64,000 nt of DNA from Maribacter huludaoensis (GTDB lineage Bacteria; Bacteroidota; Bacteroidia; Flavobacteriales; Flavobacteriaceae): assembly GCF_029350945.1 (NCBI RefSeq), contig NZ_JARKMS010000003.1, positions 62,001 through 126,000 on the forward strand, read 5' to 3'. Positions 9,596 to 19,261 of the stretch are shown one piece after another; position 1 is the first letter of the stretch, and the number at the start of each line of letters is the position of its first letter. The notes below the pieces were generated by a model that worked only from the letters and a program-made list of their open reading frames with translations, did no database searches and had not been told where the DNA came from. Both the position numbers and the translations under genes were made by a program.

Positions 9596-10027
9596 TTAAA
9601 ATAATTTTTTGTCTGCAATGAGCTTGTTGATGGCATCCGTAACCTCAAAAAAACTTTCCAATTTTTCTTCTGTAACTTCTTGTTTTACCGCTTCATTAAA
9701 TCTAAGAACAGTGCTTTTAGAATCATTTCTTTTTTCTAAACCAAAATCCGTTAAATATATAAGAACACCTCTACCATCGTTAGGGTTGGGTTTCCTAAGA
9801 ATCAATCCTTTCTGCTCCATGCTTTTTAAAATTCTAGAAAGGCTAGTAGCTTCCATGCCCATTTTTGGTCCTAATGCCGTGGAAGGAGTTCCGGTCTTTG
9901 GGTCAATGCTCAATAAAGTAAACCCAACAGCCATAGTAGAATCAAAATTCTTTGCTTCTTCATTATACATTCTCGCTACCGCTTGCCATGTAGCTCTCAA
10001 CGCATAATCTATAGTTGCTTCTTTCAT
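9596..10027 (-). CDS. MarR-family transcriptional regulator of the fad operon
   Basis: 143 aa from the ATG at 10027 (MKEATIDYALRATWQAV). The frame extends upstream to a TTG at 10114, but that stretch crosses the promoter and operator and is not coding-like, so 10027 is preferred. The winged-helix part includes TPSTALGPKMGMEATSLSRI, which fits the recognition helix, and the wing with NPNDGRGVLIYLT. As first gene of the fad operon it is most likely an autoregulated repressor released by an acyl-CoA or fatty acid; the ligand is inference. The 26-bp palindrome 30 bp upstream is its probable operator. Confidence 0.88.
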   Translation of the reverse strand: MKEATIDYALRATWQAVARMYNEEAKNFDSTMAVGFTLLSIDPKTGTPSTALGPKMGMEATSLSRILKSMEQKGLILRKPNPNDGRGVLIYLTDFGLEKRNDSKSTVLRFNEAVKQEVTEEKLESFFEVTDAINKLIADKKLF

Positions 10028-10044
10028 ACTCTTTAGTTGGTTCC

Positions 10045-10052
10045 CAAATATA
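10045..10052 (-). promoter_or_regulatory. -7 promoter box of the marR-fad operon
   Basis: On the minus strand TATATTTG matches the Bacteroidetes -7 consensus TAnnTTTG exactly. It lies 17 bp before the marR ATG, giving a very short leader. The adjacent upstream 26-bp palindrome fills the spacer between the -33 and -7 regions. Confidence 0.65.
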
Positions 10053-10056
10053 AGAA

Positions 10057-10082
10057 AATTTATTATGCATGCATAATAAATT
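10057..10082. promoter_or_regulatory. 26-bp perfect palindrome, candidate MarR operator
   Basis: The half-site AATTTATTATGCA is followed immediately by its exact reverse complement, with no mismatch and no spacer; pairing stops at both outer flanks. It sits directly upstream of the -7 box of the fad operon and 30 bp before the marR ATG, where a bound dimer would block RNA polymerase. AT-rich palindromes of this size are typical of MarR-family operators. Confidence 0.75.
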
Positions 10083-10566
10083 AATGTAAAATTTCTATTA
10101 ATTGAAATCGTCAAAATAGAGAAGGAGTCTCTTTATGGTCTAAAAATTAGTTCGTTATCTAATTTCGGAGGAAATTTAGGACAAACAAAATTGCGTATTA
10201 TAAAAGTTGTAGATAATATTTTTTTTAAGATAACGGTGTATGTTTAATTCGCGCATTTATTAATCAACTGGATATTTTACACGCTATTAAATTGTTTGGT
10301 ATTGCTGTATAAGAATTTATGATGCCTAATTTTCTCTACTTGAATTTATATCATTGATAATGATACTTTTCAAAGCTAAAAAACCGAAAAAACACTACAG
10401 CAAATAATAAAGATTTATAGTAATCGAGAAACAGGCTTTTGCCTTGTTTGGTTGCTTACTGCAACTATTATTTTATAAACGATGGATGGACCATTTTATA
10501 ATCCATCCATCGTTTATATATAGTTATTGTATTAAGTATCTACGCTATTAAATGAAACTGAAGCTG
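10083..10566. other. Intergenic region between marR and acyl-CoA ligase
   Basis: About 480 bp without a convincing gene. It holds the upstream part of the fad promoter region, a 7-bp inverted repeat TATCATT-GAT-AATGATA at 10349-10365, and the 17-bp hairpin listed separately at 10474-10518. Nothing else recognisable was seen on either strand. Confidence 0.6.
10474..10518 (-). terminator. Long perfect hairpin after the acyl-CoA ligase gene
   Basis: Two perfect 17-nt arms, TATAAACGATGGATGGA and its complement, enclose an 11-nt loop. The hairpin starts about 48 bp beyond the ligase stop on the minus strand, so a terminator or 3'-end stabiliser is likely. No long U-run follows, which lowers certainty. 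Confidence 0.5.
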
Positions 10567-12339
10567 TTAATGTTGGTAGATATCATTATATAGGTCAATA
10601 TATTTTTCCTTTATAATTTTTCTTTTCAACTTCATGGTAGGGGTAAGGTGTCCGCCTTCCATACTCCAAGCATCTGGTGTAAGTCTAAACTGTTTCACTT
10701 TCTCCCATTTGGCAAATTTCTCATTTGCTTCATCAATTTCTTGTTGGTACCTATTTAAGACCTTTTCATTGGATATGAGACTGGCATTGTCAGATACCTT
10801 TATATGATGTATAGAAGCCCATTCTTTTAAAAACTCAAAGTCTGGTTGAATTAAAGCGGCAGGCATTTTTTCACCTTCACCGACCACCATAATCTGTTCA
10901 ATAAATCTAGATTGCTTAAAACGATTTTCTAAAAGCTGTGGCGCTACATATTTACCACCAGAGGTTTTGAACATTTCCTTTTTACGATCGGTAATTTTTA
11001 AGAATCCTTCACTGTCAAGTTCACCAATATCTCCCGTTAAGAAATAACCGTCAACAATGACTTCTTTGGTTTTTTCTTCATCCTTATAATAGCCCATCAT
11101 TACTTGTGGACCTTTAATACAAATTTCACCGTCAGATGCAATTTTGACTTCGGTCTGCCCAATAGGTTTTCCTACGGTACCAATTTTAAATCCGCCTTCG
11201 CGCATATCATTAACTGATATGACCGGAGAAGTTTCGGATAGTCCGTAGCCTTCCATAAGTCCAAATTCCGCAGCATTGAATATTCTTGATAATCGTGGTT
11301 GTAGCGCGGCACTACCAGAAGCTATTAAGCCAAGGTTGCCGCCTAAACCTTCTTTCCATTTACTGAAAATTAATTTTCTTGCTATAGATAATTTCTTTTC
11401 GTACCACCAACCATTTTGTCCGTAGGGCTCGTACGCTAATCCTATATCTACCGCCCAAAAGAATAATTTCTTTTTTATACCGGTTAGCTCTGTACCTTTG
11501 GCATATATTTTATCGTATACTTTTTCTAAAAGGCGTGGTACCGCTGTCATAACATGCGGACTGGTCTCTTTTAAGTTGTCACTTATTTTGTCAAGCGACT
11601 CTGCATAGTAGATAGATACGCCTCTATACTGATAAAGGTATATTAGCATACGCTCATACACATGGCATAGAGGTAAGAAACTTAATGCCTTAGTTTTACC
11701 ATCTTCTATAGGAAAACGTTTAGAACTTTCAATAGCATTACTTACCAAATTATTATGTGATAGCATAACGCCTTTAGGTCTACCAGTAGTACCAGATGTG
11801 TAAATTAACGTTGCCAGATCGTTTGGTGAAACGGCGTTCATTAAACTTTCTACTTCTACTTGGTTAGATGTATCTGCACCTAATTCAAGGACTTTTTCCC
11901 AGTTATCACAGTTAGAAAGCTCATCAAATGAGTATACGTTTTCTAAACTCTTTACTTGGTCTTTAATTGCAGATACTTTTTCATATACTTCGTCACAGGA
12001 AACAAAACAGAATTTTGCTTCTGAATGATTTAGCACATAAGCATAATCCTCTTCTGATATTGTTGGGTAGATTGGGACGTTTTGTGCACCAAGTTGAAGA
12101 ATGCCGATATCCATAATATTCCACTCCGTTCTATTGGTAAGTGATATTACGGCAATCTTGTCATTGGGTTTGACCCCAAGGCGTAAAAGCCCTCGACTAA
12201 TTGTGTTTGCTTTATCTATATATTCTTGAGTAGATGTTTTAATCCACTCGCCATTTGTTTTTGACACCAATGCCGCTTTTAAGGCATGCTTTTCAAGCTG
12301 ATAATATGGAAAGTCAAAAAGACGGGTAACTTTTTGCAT
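10567..12339 (-). CDS. Long-chain fatty acid-CoA ligase (AMP-binding)
   Basis: 590 aa. The adenylate-forming motif LIYTSGTTGRPKG is at 178-190; EGYGLSET (A5) and YFLTGDIGELDSEGFLKITDRKKE (A7-A8) follow, ending with the lysine-containing C-terminal subdomain (LTPTMKLKR). The length and the QYRG/YAESLD region match the long-chain FAA1/FadD15-like group. It activates free fatty acids to acyl-CoA with ATP and CoA, feeding the fad operon 540 bp downstream on the same strand. It has its own 3' hairpin and is separated from marR by a promoter, so it is probably a separate transcription unit of the same pathway. Confidence 0.92.
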   Translation of the reverse strand: MQKVTRLFDFPYYQLEKHALKAALVSKTNGEWIKTSTQEYIDKANTISRGLLRLGVKPNDKIAVISLTNRTEWNIMDIGILQLGAQNVPIYPTISEEDYAYVLNHSEAKFCFVSCDEVYEKVSAIKDQVKSLENVYSFDELSNCDNWEKVLELGADTSNQVEVESLMNAVSPNDLATLIYTSGTTGRPKGVMLSHNNLVSNAIESSKRFPIEDGKTKALSFLPLCHVYERMLIYLYQYRGVSIYYAESLDKISDNLKETSPHVMTAVPRLLEKVYDKIYAKGTELTGIKKKLFFWAVDIGLAYEPYGQNGWWYEKKLSIARKLIFSKWKEGLGGNLGLIASGSAALQPRLSRIFNAAEFGLMEGYGLSETSPVISVNDMREGGFKIGTVGKPIGQTEVKIASDGEICIKGPQVMMGYYKDEEKTKEVIVDGYFLTGDIGELDSEGFLKITDRKKEMFKTSGGKYVAPQLLENRFKQSRFIEQIMVVGEGEKMPAALIQPDFEFLKEWASIHHIKVSDNASLISNEKVLNRYQQEIDEANEKFAKWEKVKQFRLTPDAWSMEGGHLTPTMKLKRKIIKEKYIDLYNDIYQH

Positions 12340-12592
12340 ACTTAATTTCTAATAAGAATTGCAAAATAGTGAAAGAACTCCATATTTTAAAATTGTATTG
12401 TTAAATAAATCAGCATCTCATTACAATATTCTTAATAAGAGCTCATTAGGGGGCATTCATCGATTTTTGCCATTTATCTACAATAAATTGTAATTGAACG
12501 TGTTATGTATACATCTCAAATATTTGTAAGAAATTTCCTTAAAAATTAATTTTAGATTTGAGAAAGAATAATTATCCCAAATTGTAGAAATA

Positions 12593-15190
12593 ATGGAAAA
12601 AAACTACGTATCTATATTTTCTTTAAAGTTCATAACAATCATTGCCGGCATTATATTACCTTTTAGTATTAGTGCTCAATCAGAACCGTTCAATTGCGAT
12701 TATAACGCATATTTATTTCAATATAATGATATTTATGCACTAGATCTTGCATCTGGTAGTTCCTATTTAGTTGCCGAAGATATTACTCCGGGCAACGTAA
12801 ACGGAGTAGGGTATAATGCAACTGATGGTTATTTGTGGGGATACCTTTCTACCCCGTCTAGCACAATTGTGAGAATAGGCAAAGACTACACGGTTAATCA
12901 ATTTACAATTCCAGAATTACCAAGCGGCAATAAGTATGTAGGTGATATTTCTCCTGATGGTATATATTACTTTAAGGCAGGAGGTTCTTCTTATTTTAAG
13001 GTCGATATCAATCCCGCTTCGCCAACTTATTTGGAATATTTAGGAGCGTTTGAATTAAGTCAAAGTTTAGGTATTGCGGACTGGGCTTTTAATGCCGCCG
13101 ATGGTATGTTATATACGGTAGAGGGTGGAAGTAGAAAATTATACAAAATTGATCCAGGTACAGGTAAAGTCTACAATTTGGGTGAAGTACCTATTTTAGA
13201 GGGTTTAAGCTATACTTTTGGAGCGGTCTATTTTGATGTGGATGGCAACTTTTACATTTCTGCCAACCAAACAGGTTCTGTTTATAAAATTGAACAAGTA
13301 CAGGATGTGGTTAGCGGAAATATGAAATCTAACATATTTGCATTTGGTCCTGCAGCTTCTAGTAATGATGGTGCACGTTGCCCAACGGCTCCCGTTCCAC
13401 AAGAAGATTGCATGAACGGCATTGACGATGATGGTGACGGTCTTGTAGACTGTGATGACCCTTCTTGTTCAGGTGTAGCATCTTGCCCAGTAATAGTTAC
13501 TACCTCTAGTGCCAGTAAAGGTGGTTTGGAAAGTAATGACAGGTTGGCAAATTTAATTAGTAAAAGAAATTTTAACAGAGCAAAATCCAACTATGTTTTT
13601 AATAAGGAAACAGCAAAGAAGGTGGTAAAGAATGCCTATTATGGATTAAGTTCTAAAACCGGCATAAATGAAATTCCTTTAAACAGTTTAGTACCCTTAG
13701 GTGTCGTTGGTGAAACTAGTACAATAGAATCTTCACCTACAGATTTACTTGATTTAACGAACGCCTCTGATATCTATTCGGTTGATTATTTGAACGGTAC
13801 TGAAAATTTAGGATCCTTAATGGTCATTAAAACAGATAATGCGGTTTATGAACATAGTAAGTTTATTTGCGATCGTTTTCTTGGGGCGCAATTATTATCG
13901 GTGTCAAACATACAATTGAGAGAGAAAGATTTTATAAAGTCAATAATTAAACAACCGGACGGTAGTTTGGAATTTGCATTAACGTTTTCTGCAAGAGTAA
14001 ATGCCGATGATAAATTTACGATAGAATCGCATTGGAATATTGACGCCTACGCCAGTGAGACATCATATTATAATTTTCAAATCTGGTCTAATTCCGTGGA
14101 CGATTTATTGCTAATGGCAGATGAAATTTTAAACCTATTAGAGGTCAATGCGGAAATAACCCAATATAATGGGTCAACCCCGCCACCGGTATTTGTAAAG
14201 TCTGCAAGTTATAAGAATGGTGAAGTGTTGTTGAATATTGTAAATAAGAATAATTCCGAAAGTATAAACTTGGAAGGAGGGTTAAAACTTACCGAAACCA
14301 GCAATACCGAAGTATTGGGAGTTTCTGCGGATATAGATGGTTATCTAGATTCTGTTGCTCTTAAAACGGGTACTTTGTTCGATCTTGGTTTTAGAATAAG
14401 TGCTGGTTTGGGAACCACGCCAGATGACCTGTTCGTGGCAGATGCACCATGGGGGTTAGATGATTCGGCAGATGAGACTGTAGTAACGGACTATGAAGTT
14501 TTGCCTGCGGATGGACCTTATGTTGGTGATGGTTACCCTGTAGAAAGAAATATTAAATTAAAAGGTACTACCAGTACTTATATAGGTGCCTACCGTGCTT
14601 TGAGCCCAAGGTTTACTGCAGTAGATTTAAGTGATTATGGTAAAGTAAGTTTTGAGGCAAAAGGAACTGGTAATTTAGAAATACAATTGATAAAGGGTAA
14701 TGGCGCTATCTATAAAACTACTGTAAACTTAGATAGTAAAATGGATGCGTATACATTGTCCGGTACTGATTTTAAAAATGATGCAGATGCAAGTACGGAT
14801 TTTTCGGATTTAAAGGTAGTGTCGTTCAATCTTCTTGCAAATAATGGATATGCAGAAGAGAAGTCCATGGAGTTACAAAATATAGACTTTCATAATCGTG
14901 AGCCAGGTCAAAAATTTGTAGACTCAGATTTAAACAAGTCTGTGGTATATCCAAATCCTATGGTAGAAAGCTCTAGTCTATTCTTTTATGAAGAGAAGGC
15001 GGATACATATCAATTTGATATTTACACATTGAGCGGCAGATTAATAGGAAATCACCATATGGAAGGAGAAAGCATAGCCGGACAAAATGAGATAACGGTA
15101 AAAAGAAAAGATTTAGATCCAGGGTTATACCTTTATAAATTACAAAACTCAAATGAGAAGATATGGAGTGGACGGCTTTTGGTTAGATAA
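12593..15190 (+). CDS. Secreted protein with beta-propeller-like domain and T9SS sorting signal
   Basis: 865 aa. An N-terminal signal peptide ends near SISAQ (about residue 29). Residues 35-270 form repeated strands with phrases like GVGYNATDGYLWGY and AADGMLYTVEGGSRKLYKID, resembling a DUF6923-type propeller. NGIDDDGDGLVDCDDPSC near 276-293 is an acidic, probably calcium-binding linker motif. The last 80 residues (VYPNPMVESSSLFF ... GLYLYKLQ ... GRLLVR) are a type A C-terminal sorting domain of the type IX secretion system, so the protein should be exported to the cell surface. No catalytic residues were recognised and the middle of about 500 residues matches no family I know. A possible -7 box TAGATTTG lies at 12553-12560. 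Confidence 0.85.
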   Translation: MEKNYVSIFSLKFITIIAGIILPFSISAQSEPFNCDYNAYLFQYNDIYALDLASGSSYLVAEDITPGNVNGVGYNATDGYLWGYLSTPSSTIVRIGKDYTVNQFTIPELPSGNKYVGDISPDGIYYFKAGGSSYFKVDINPASPTYLEYLGAFELSQSLGIADWAFNAADGMLYTVEGGSRKLYKIDPGTGKVYNLGEVPILEGLSYTFGAVYFDVDGNFYISANQTGSVYKIEQVQDVVSGNMKSNIFAFGPAASSNDGARCPTAPVPQEDCMNGIDDDGDGLVDCDDPSCSGVASCPVIVTTSSASKGGLESNDRLANLISKRNFNRAKSNYVFNKETAKKVVKNAYYGLSSKTGINEIPLNSLVPLGVVGETSTIESSPTDLLDLTNASDIYSVDYLNGTENLGSLMVIKTDNAVYEHSKFICDRFLGAQLLSVSNIQLREKDFIKSIIKQPDGSLEFALTFSARVNADDKFTIESHWNIDAYASETSYYNFQIWSNSVDDLLLMADEILNLLEVNAEITQYNGSTPPPVFVKSASYKNGEVLLNIVNKNNSESINLEGGLKLTETSNTEVLGVSADIDGYLDSVALKTGTLFDLGFRISAGLGTTPDDLFVADAPWGLDDSADETVVTDYEVLPADGPYVGDGYPVERNIKLKGTTSTYIGAYRALSPRFTAVDLSDYGKVSFEAKGTGNLEIQLIKGNGAIYKTTVNLDSKMDAYTLSGTDFKNDADASTDFSDLKVVSFNLLANNGYAEEKSMELQNIDFHNREPGQKFVDSDLNKSVVYPNPMVESSSLFFYEEKADTYQFDIYTLSGRLIGNHHMEGESIAGQNEITVKRKDLDPGLYLYKLQNSNEKIWSGRLLVR

Positions 15191-15204
15191 TACGTTTTGG
15201 TTGT

Positions 15205-15251
15205 AAAAAAAGCTGTGTACCCCAGACATGGGAGTGCACAGCTTTTGCTTT
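15205..15251. terminator. Bidirectional terminator between T9SS protein and purL
   Basis: Arms AAAAGCTGTG (15208-15217) and CACAGCTTTT (15237-15246), with an inner CCC/GGG pairing, are flanked by A-rich sequence on the left and T-rich on the right. It serves both convergent genes. Confidence 0.8.
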
Positions 15252-15268
15252 TTATAATAAGAATAGGT

Positions 15269-18200
15269 TTATTTCTGTTTGTCTACCCATTTTTTTGCAT
15301 TTTGAAATGCTTCTAACCATGGTGAAACTTCGTCATTTCTGTCTAATGGATAGTATGCCCAATTCCATGGAAAAATAGAACGTTCAATGTGCGGCATAGT
15401 TACCAAGTGTCTACCGGTTTTATCGCAAAGCATAGCAGTATTGAAATCACTACCATTAGGATTTGCCGGATAGCCTTCATAACCGTACTTGGCAACAATA
15501 TCATATTTGTCTTCTGTTAGCGGTAACGCAAATTTACCTTCGCCATGAGATATCCAAACACCCAATTTACTGCCTTCTAAAGAGGAAAGCATAACAGAGT
15601 TATTTTTCTGTATTTCTACAGAGGTGAAATTGCTCTCGTGCTTATGAGAATCGTTATACGTCATTTTACCATGAGTCTCGTGCTCCGGGTTAATTAAATC
15701 TAACTCCATGAACAACTGGCAACCGTTACAAATACCTATGGATAGTGTATCCGGTCTTGCAAAGAAGTTTTTAATGACCGTGTTAGCCTTTTCGTTGTAT
15801 TTAATAGCTCCTGCCCATCCTTTGGCACTTCCTAATACATCAGAGTTAGAGAAACCGCCAACGGCTCCTAGGAACTGAATATCCTCTAGGTTTTCACGAC
15901 CAGAAATAAGGTCGGTCATATGAACATCTTTTACATCAAACCCTGCTAAATACATTGCATTTGCCATTTCACGCTCAGAGTTGCTTCCTTTTTCACGGAG
16001 AATGGCTGCTTTTGGTCTACTTTCACTAGCATTGAGGGCACGGTTAGGAAGGGTCAATACACTTGAAGTCGGAAAAGTATATTGTAACGGTTGTACTTTG
16101 TAATTTTCAAACCTGTCTTTTGCCAAACCGTTTGCAGTTTGCTGATTGTCCAATAAATATGAAGTTTTAAACCAAGTGTCACGCAAGGTTTCAACGTTAA
16201 GCCCCATTTCCATACCGTTATTTTTAACAGTAAGTGTAGCTTCACTGGTAACAGTTCCTATTTTCTTGACATCAATATTATTAGACCTTAATATAGCTTC
16301 TATGCTATCGTCTTTTGCTTGAAAAACAATACCTGCGTTTTCGGAAAACAGTACTTTAATGGTATCAGCCTCATCTAAGCCTGTAAGGTCAAGATTTGCT
16401 CCTAATTCAATATCGGCAAAACATAATTCTAAAAGTGTAGTAATTAATCCGCCAGAGGCAACATCATGTCCCGCTACTATTTTGCCATCTTTTATTAGTG
16501 ATTGAATAGTATTGAAAACATTTTTAAAATATGAAGGATCGGTAATGGTCGGTGTTTCGCTACCAATGCTATTTCTAGTTTGGGCAAAAGATGAACCACC
16601 TAATTTAAAACTATCTTTAGATAAATTGATATAGTAGATTGCACCTGCATTTTTTTGTAAGACCGGCTCTACTACCTTGGTGATATCGTTACAGTTACCG
16701 GCCGCTGAAATTACTACCGTACCAGGAGATATAACATCACCATCTTTATATTTTTGTTTCATGGAAAGCGAATCCTTTCCTGTTGGTACATTGATACCAA
16801 GGTCGATAGCGAAATCAGAAACTGCTTGTACCGCTTTGTATAGCCGCGCATCTTCACCTTCGTTTTTGCAAGGCCACATCCAATTGGCAGAGAGTGATAC
16901 AGAGGCCAAGCCATCTTTTAGCGGTGCCCAAACCAAGTTGGTCAAAGATTCCGCAATGCTGTTTTTGCTACCTGCAGCAGGGTCTATTAATGCGGAAATG
17001 GGGGAGTGCCCAATACTAGTGGCAATACCTTCCTTTCCTTTAAAGTCTAACGCCATTACTCCACAATTGTTCAATGGCAATTGTAATGGGCCTACACATT
17101 GCTGTTTTGCTACACGTCCTCCCACACAACGGTCTACTTTGTTGGTAAGCCAATCTTTACTGGCTACGGCTTCCAATTGAAGAACGGCATCCAAATAGTC
17201 ATGGAAATACTCCAATGAATACTCCGCATTTTTATAATCACGTTTTACCGTATTGTCGGTCATTACTGTTTTTGGAGAACTACCGAACATGTCCGATAAT
17301 TCTAAATCCATGGGCTTGGCACCGTTCGTTTTGGACTCAAAAGTAAATCGGTCATCACCGGTAACATCGCCCACTTCATACATAGGCGAACGCTCACGAT
17401 CAGCAATACGTTTTAAAAGGTCAACATCTTTTTTACCGATTACAAGGCCCATACGTTCTTGGGATTCATTACCGATAATTTCTTTTGCGGATAGGGTGGG
17501 GTCACCAACGGGTAACTTGTCCAAATCTATTTTGCCACCTGTTTCCTCAACAAGTTCAGAAAGACAGTTAAGGTGTCCGCCGGCTCCGTGATCATGAATG
17601 GAAACAATGGTATTTTCATCACTCTCTACCATTCCTCTAATGGCATTGGCAGCTCTTTTTTGCATTTCTGGGTTAGAACGTTGCACGGCGTTCAATTCAA
17701 TAGCGGAGCTGAATTCACCGGTATCTGCACTGGAAACAGCCGCACCGCCCATACCAATTCGGTAATTATCACCACCTAGAATAACAATTTTATTGCCGGT
17801 TTCCGGCGCCGCTTTAATGGCTTGATCTACTTTACCATAGCCAATACCGCCAGCTTGCATAATAACTTTATCATATCCTAATCTACGATTGTTGTCATTT
17901 GCAAAAGTTTCATTTTCAGATGATTCAAACGGAGTAGAGGCTTCATCATACTCAAAAGTAAGCACCGATCCGGAAATCAATGGTTGTCCAAATTTGTTTC
18001 CAAAATCAGATGCACCATTAGAAGCTTTTATGAGAATATCCATTGGAGTTTGGTATAACCAATCTCTCTCTTGCATACCTTGTTCCCAAGGTCTTTCTTT
18101 TTCTAAACGAGAATAAGCGGTCATATATACAGCGGTTCCGGCAAGCGGTAAAGAACCTTTGCCACCGGCTAAACGGTCTCTGATCTCTCCACCAGCACCC

Positions 18201-18988
18201 GTTGCGGCACCGTTAAAGGGTTCTACGGTAGTAGGAAAATTATGTGTTTCCGCCTTTATGGATATTACGGAATCAAATTCTTTCTCTAGGTAGAAATCTG
18301 GTTTATCGGCAGTTTTTGGAGCAAACTGCATCACCTTAGGTCCTTTTACAAAGGCAACATTGTCTTTATAGGCAGATACAATATCGTTAGGAAATTCTTG
18401 AGAGGTTTTCTTTATCAATTTAAATAATGAAGAAGGCATTTCTTCACCATCAATAACAAAAGTGCCATTAAAAATTTTATGTCTACAATGTTCAGAGTTT
18501 ACTTGGCTAAACCCAAATACTTCAGAATCGGTAAGTTTTCTACCTAATTTTTTGCTCAGGTTCTCTAAATAATCAACTTCTTCATCATTAAGTGCCAAAC
18601 CTTCTTGTTGATTGAAAGCAGCAATATCTTCAATATTTAAAATAGGTTGCGGTTCAACATGAACATCAAACACCTTTTGATCTAGAGTGCTGTATTTTTG
18701 AGAAATCATAGGGTCAAATCCTGTATATTTTTCCTCTACAGCATTAAATTCCTCAATTCTAATAATATCAGAAATGCCCATGTTTTGAGTAATTTCAGTG
18801 GCATTGGTACTCCAAGGAGTAATCATTGCGGCTCTAGGACCAACAAAAAAGGCGTCAAGAGACGCCGCATTTATTTTAGGTTGGTTGCCGAACAACCATA
18901 TAAGTTTACTTATATCTTCAGATGAAAGTTCCTTAGCGGTCTGTACCGCAAAAACCTTTTTGCTAGGTTCCCCAAAAAAGTGAATCAT
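15269..18988 (-). CDS. purL: Phosphoribosylformylglycinamidine synthase, large single-chain form
   Basis: 1239 aa, close to the 1295 aa of E. coli PurL, so synthetase and glutaminase are on one chain. The synthetase part contains SEHCRHKIFNG, KAETHNFPTTVEPFNGAATG and GDPTLSAKEIIG motifs; the C-terminal class I glutaminase begins near residue 1010 (PKAAILREKGSNSEREMA) and has the nucleophile cysteine in GICNGCQLF, with MPHIERSIFPWNW near the end. It converts FGAR, glutamine and ATP to FGAM in purine synthesis. It is monocistronic here. On the minus strand a TAATTTTG -7 box lies at 19020-19027, about 30 bp before the ATG. Confidence 0.97.
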   Translation of the reverse strand: MIHFFGEPSKKVFAVQTAKELSSEDISKLIWLFGNQPKINAASLDAFFVGPRAAMITPWSTNATEITQNMGISDIIRIEEFNAVEEKYTGFDPMISQKYSTLDQKVFDVHVEPQPILNIEDIAAFNQQEGLALNDEEVDYLENLSKKLGRKLTDSEVFGFSQVNSEHCRHKIFNGTFVIDGEEMPSSLFKLIKKTSQEFPNDIVSAYKDNVAFVKGPKVMQFAPKTADKPDFYLEKEFDSVISIKAETHNFPTTVEPFNGAATGAGGEIRDRLAGGKGSLPLAGTAVYMTAYSRLEKERPWEQGMQERDWLYQTPMDILIKASNGASDFGNKFGQPLISGSVLTFEYDEASTPFESSENETFANDNNRRLGYDKVIMQAGGIGYGKVDQAIKAAPETGNKIVILGGDNYRIGMGGAAVSSADTGEFSSAIELNAVQRSNPEMQKRAANAIRGMVESDENTIVSIHDHGAGGHLNCLSELVEETGGKIDLDKLPVGDPTLSAKEIIGNESQERMGLVIGKKDVDLLKRIADRERSPMYEVGDVTGDDRFTFESKTNGAKPMDLELSDMFGSSPKTVMTDNTVKRDYKNAEYSLEYFHDYLDAVLQLEAVASKDWLTNKVDRCVGGRVAKQQCVGPLQLPLNNCGVMALDFKGKEGIATSIGHSPISALIDPAAGSKNSIAESLTNLVWAPLKDGLASVSLSANWMWPCKNEGEDARLYKAVQAVSDFAIDLGINVPTGKDSLSMKQKYKDGDVISPGTVVISAAGNCNDITKVVEPVLQKNAGAIYYINLSKDSFKLGGSSFAQTRNSIGSETPTITDPSYFKNVFNTIQSLIKDGKIVAGHDVASGGLITTLLELCFADIELGANLDLTGLDEADTIKVLFSENAGIVFQAKDDSIEAILRSNNIDVKKIGTVTSEATLTVKNNGMEMGLNVETLRDTWFKTSYLLDNQQTANGLAKDRFENYKVQPLQYTFPTSSVLTLPNRALNASESRPKAAILREKGSNSEREMANAMYLAGFDVKDVHMTDLISGRENLEDIQFLGAVGGFSNSDVLGSAKGWAGAIKYNEKANTVIKNFFARPDTLSIGICNGCQLFMELDLINPEHETHGKMTYNDSHKHESNFTSVEIQKNNSVMLSSLEGSKLGVWISHGEGKFALPLTEDKYDIVAKYGYEGYPANPNGSDFNTAMLCDKTGRHLVTMPHIERSIFPWNWAYYPLDRNDEVSPWLEAFQNAKKWVDKQK

Positions 18989-19019
18989 TGTAGTGTGTCT
19001 GGTATTGATTTTTGAATTA

Positions 19020-19027
19020 CAAAATTA
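19020..19027 (-). promoter_or_regulatory. -7 promoter box of purL
   Basis: TAATTTTG on the minus strand fits TAnnTTTG and lies 31 bp upstream of the purL ATG. No clear -33 TTTG was seen. Confidence 0.4.
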
Positions 19028-19261
19028 AGACTTTACTACATACTATTTACGCTAATCTTAAACAGTTTTAAACAGTAATTGTTAATGAAATAAGTAAGAT
19101 TTTGTTTTATCTTTATCACCCTTAAATATACTGTTGATTAAGTAAAACTTTAAAGTATGAAAATTAGACTATTGTCATTAATTAATCAATAGTGCGTTTA
19201 TTGGACTTGAGTATATTAATTTTTTTTTGAAGTATTTTAGAGTTAGTAAAGGTTAGAACAT

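Noticed and set aside
10028-10114. N-terminal extension of the MarR gene to a TTG at 10114
   Set aside because: The added codons cross the promoter box and the 26-bp palindrome, and the resulting peptide is not like MarR proteins. The ATG at 10027 is preferred.
10349-10365. Fur-box-like inverted repeat TATCATT-GAT-AATGATA
   Set aside because: It lies in the spacer beyond the acyl-CoA ligase stop, far from any start codon, has only 7-bp arms and no iron gene nearby.
16677-17180. Long antisense reading frame inside purL
   Set aside because: It is an antisense shadow of a strongly conserved gene, with no family resemblance or start context.
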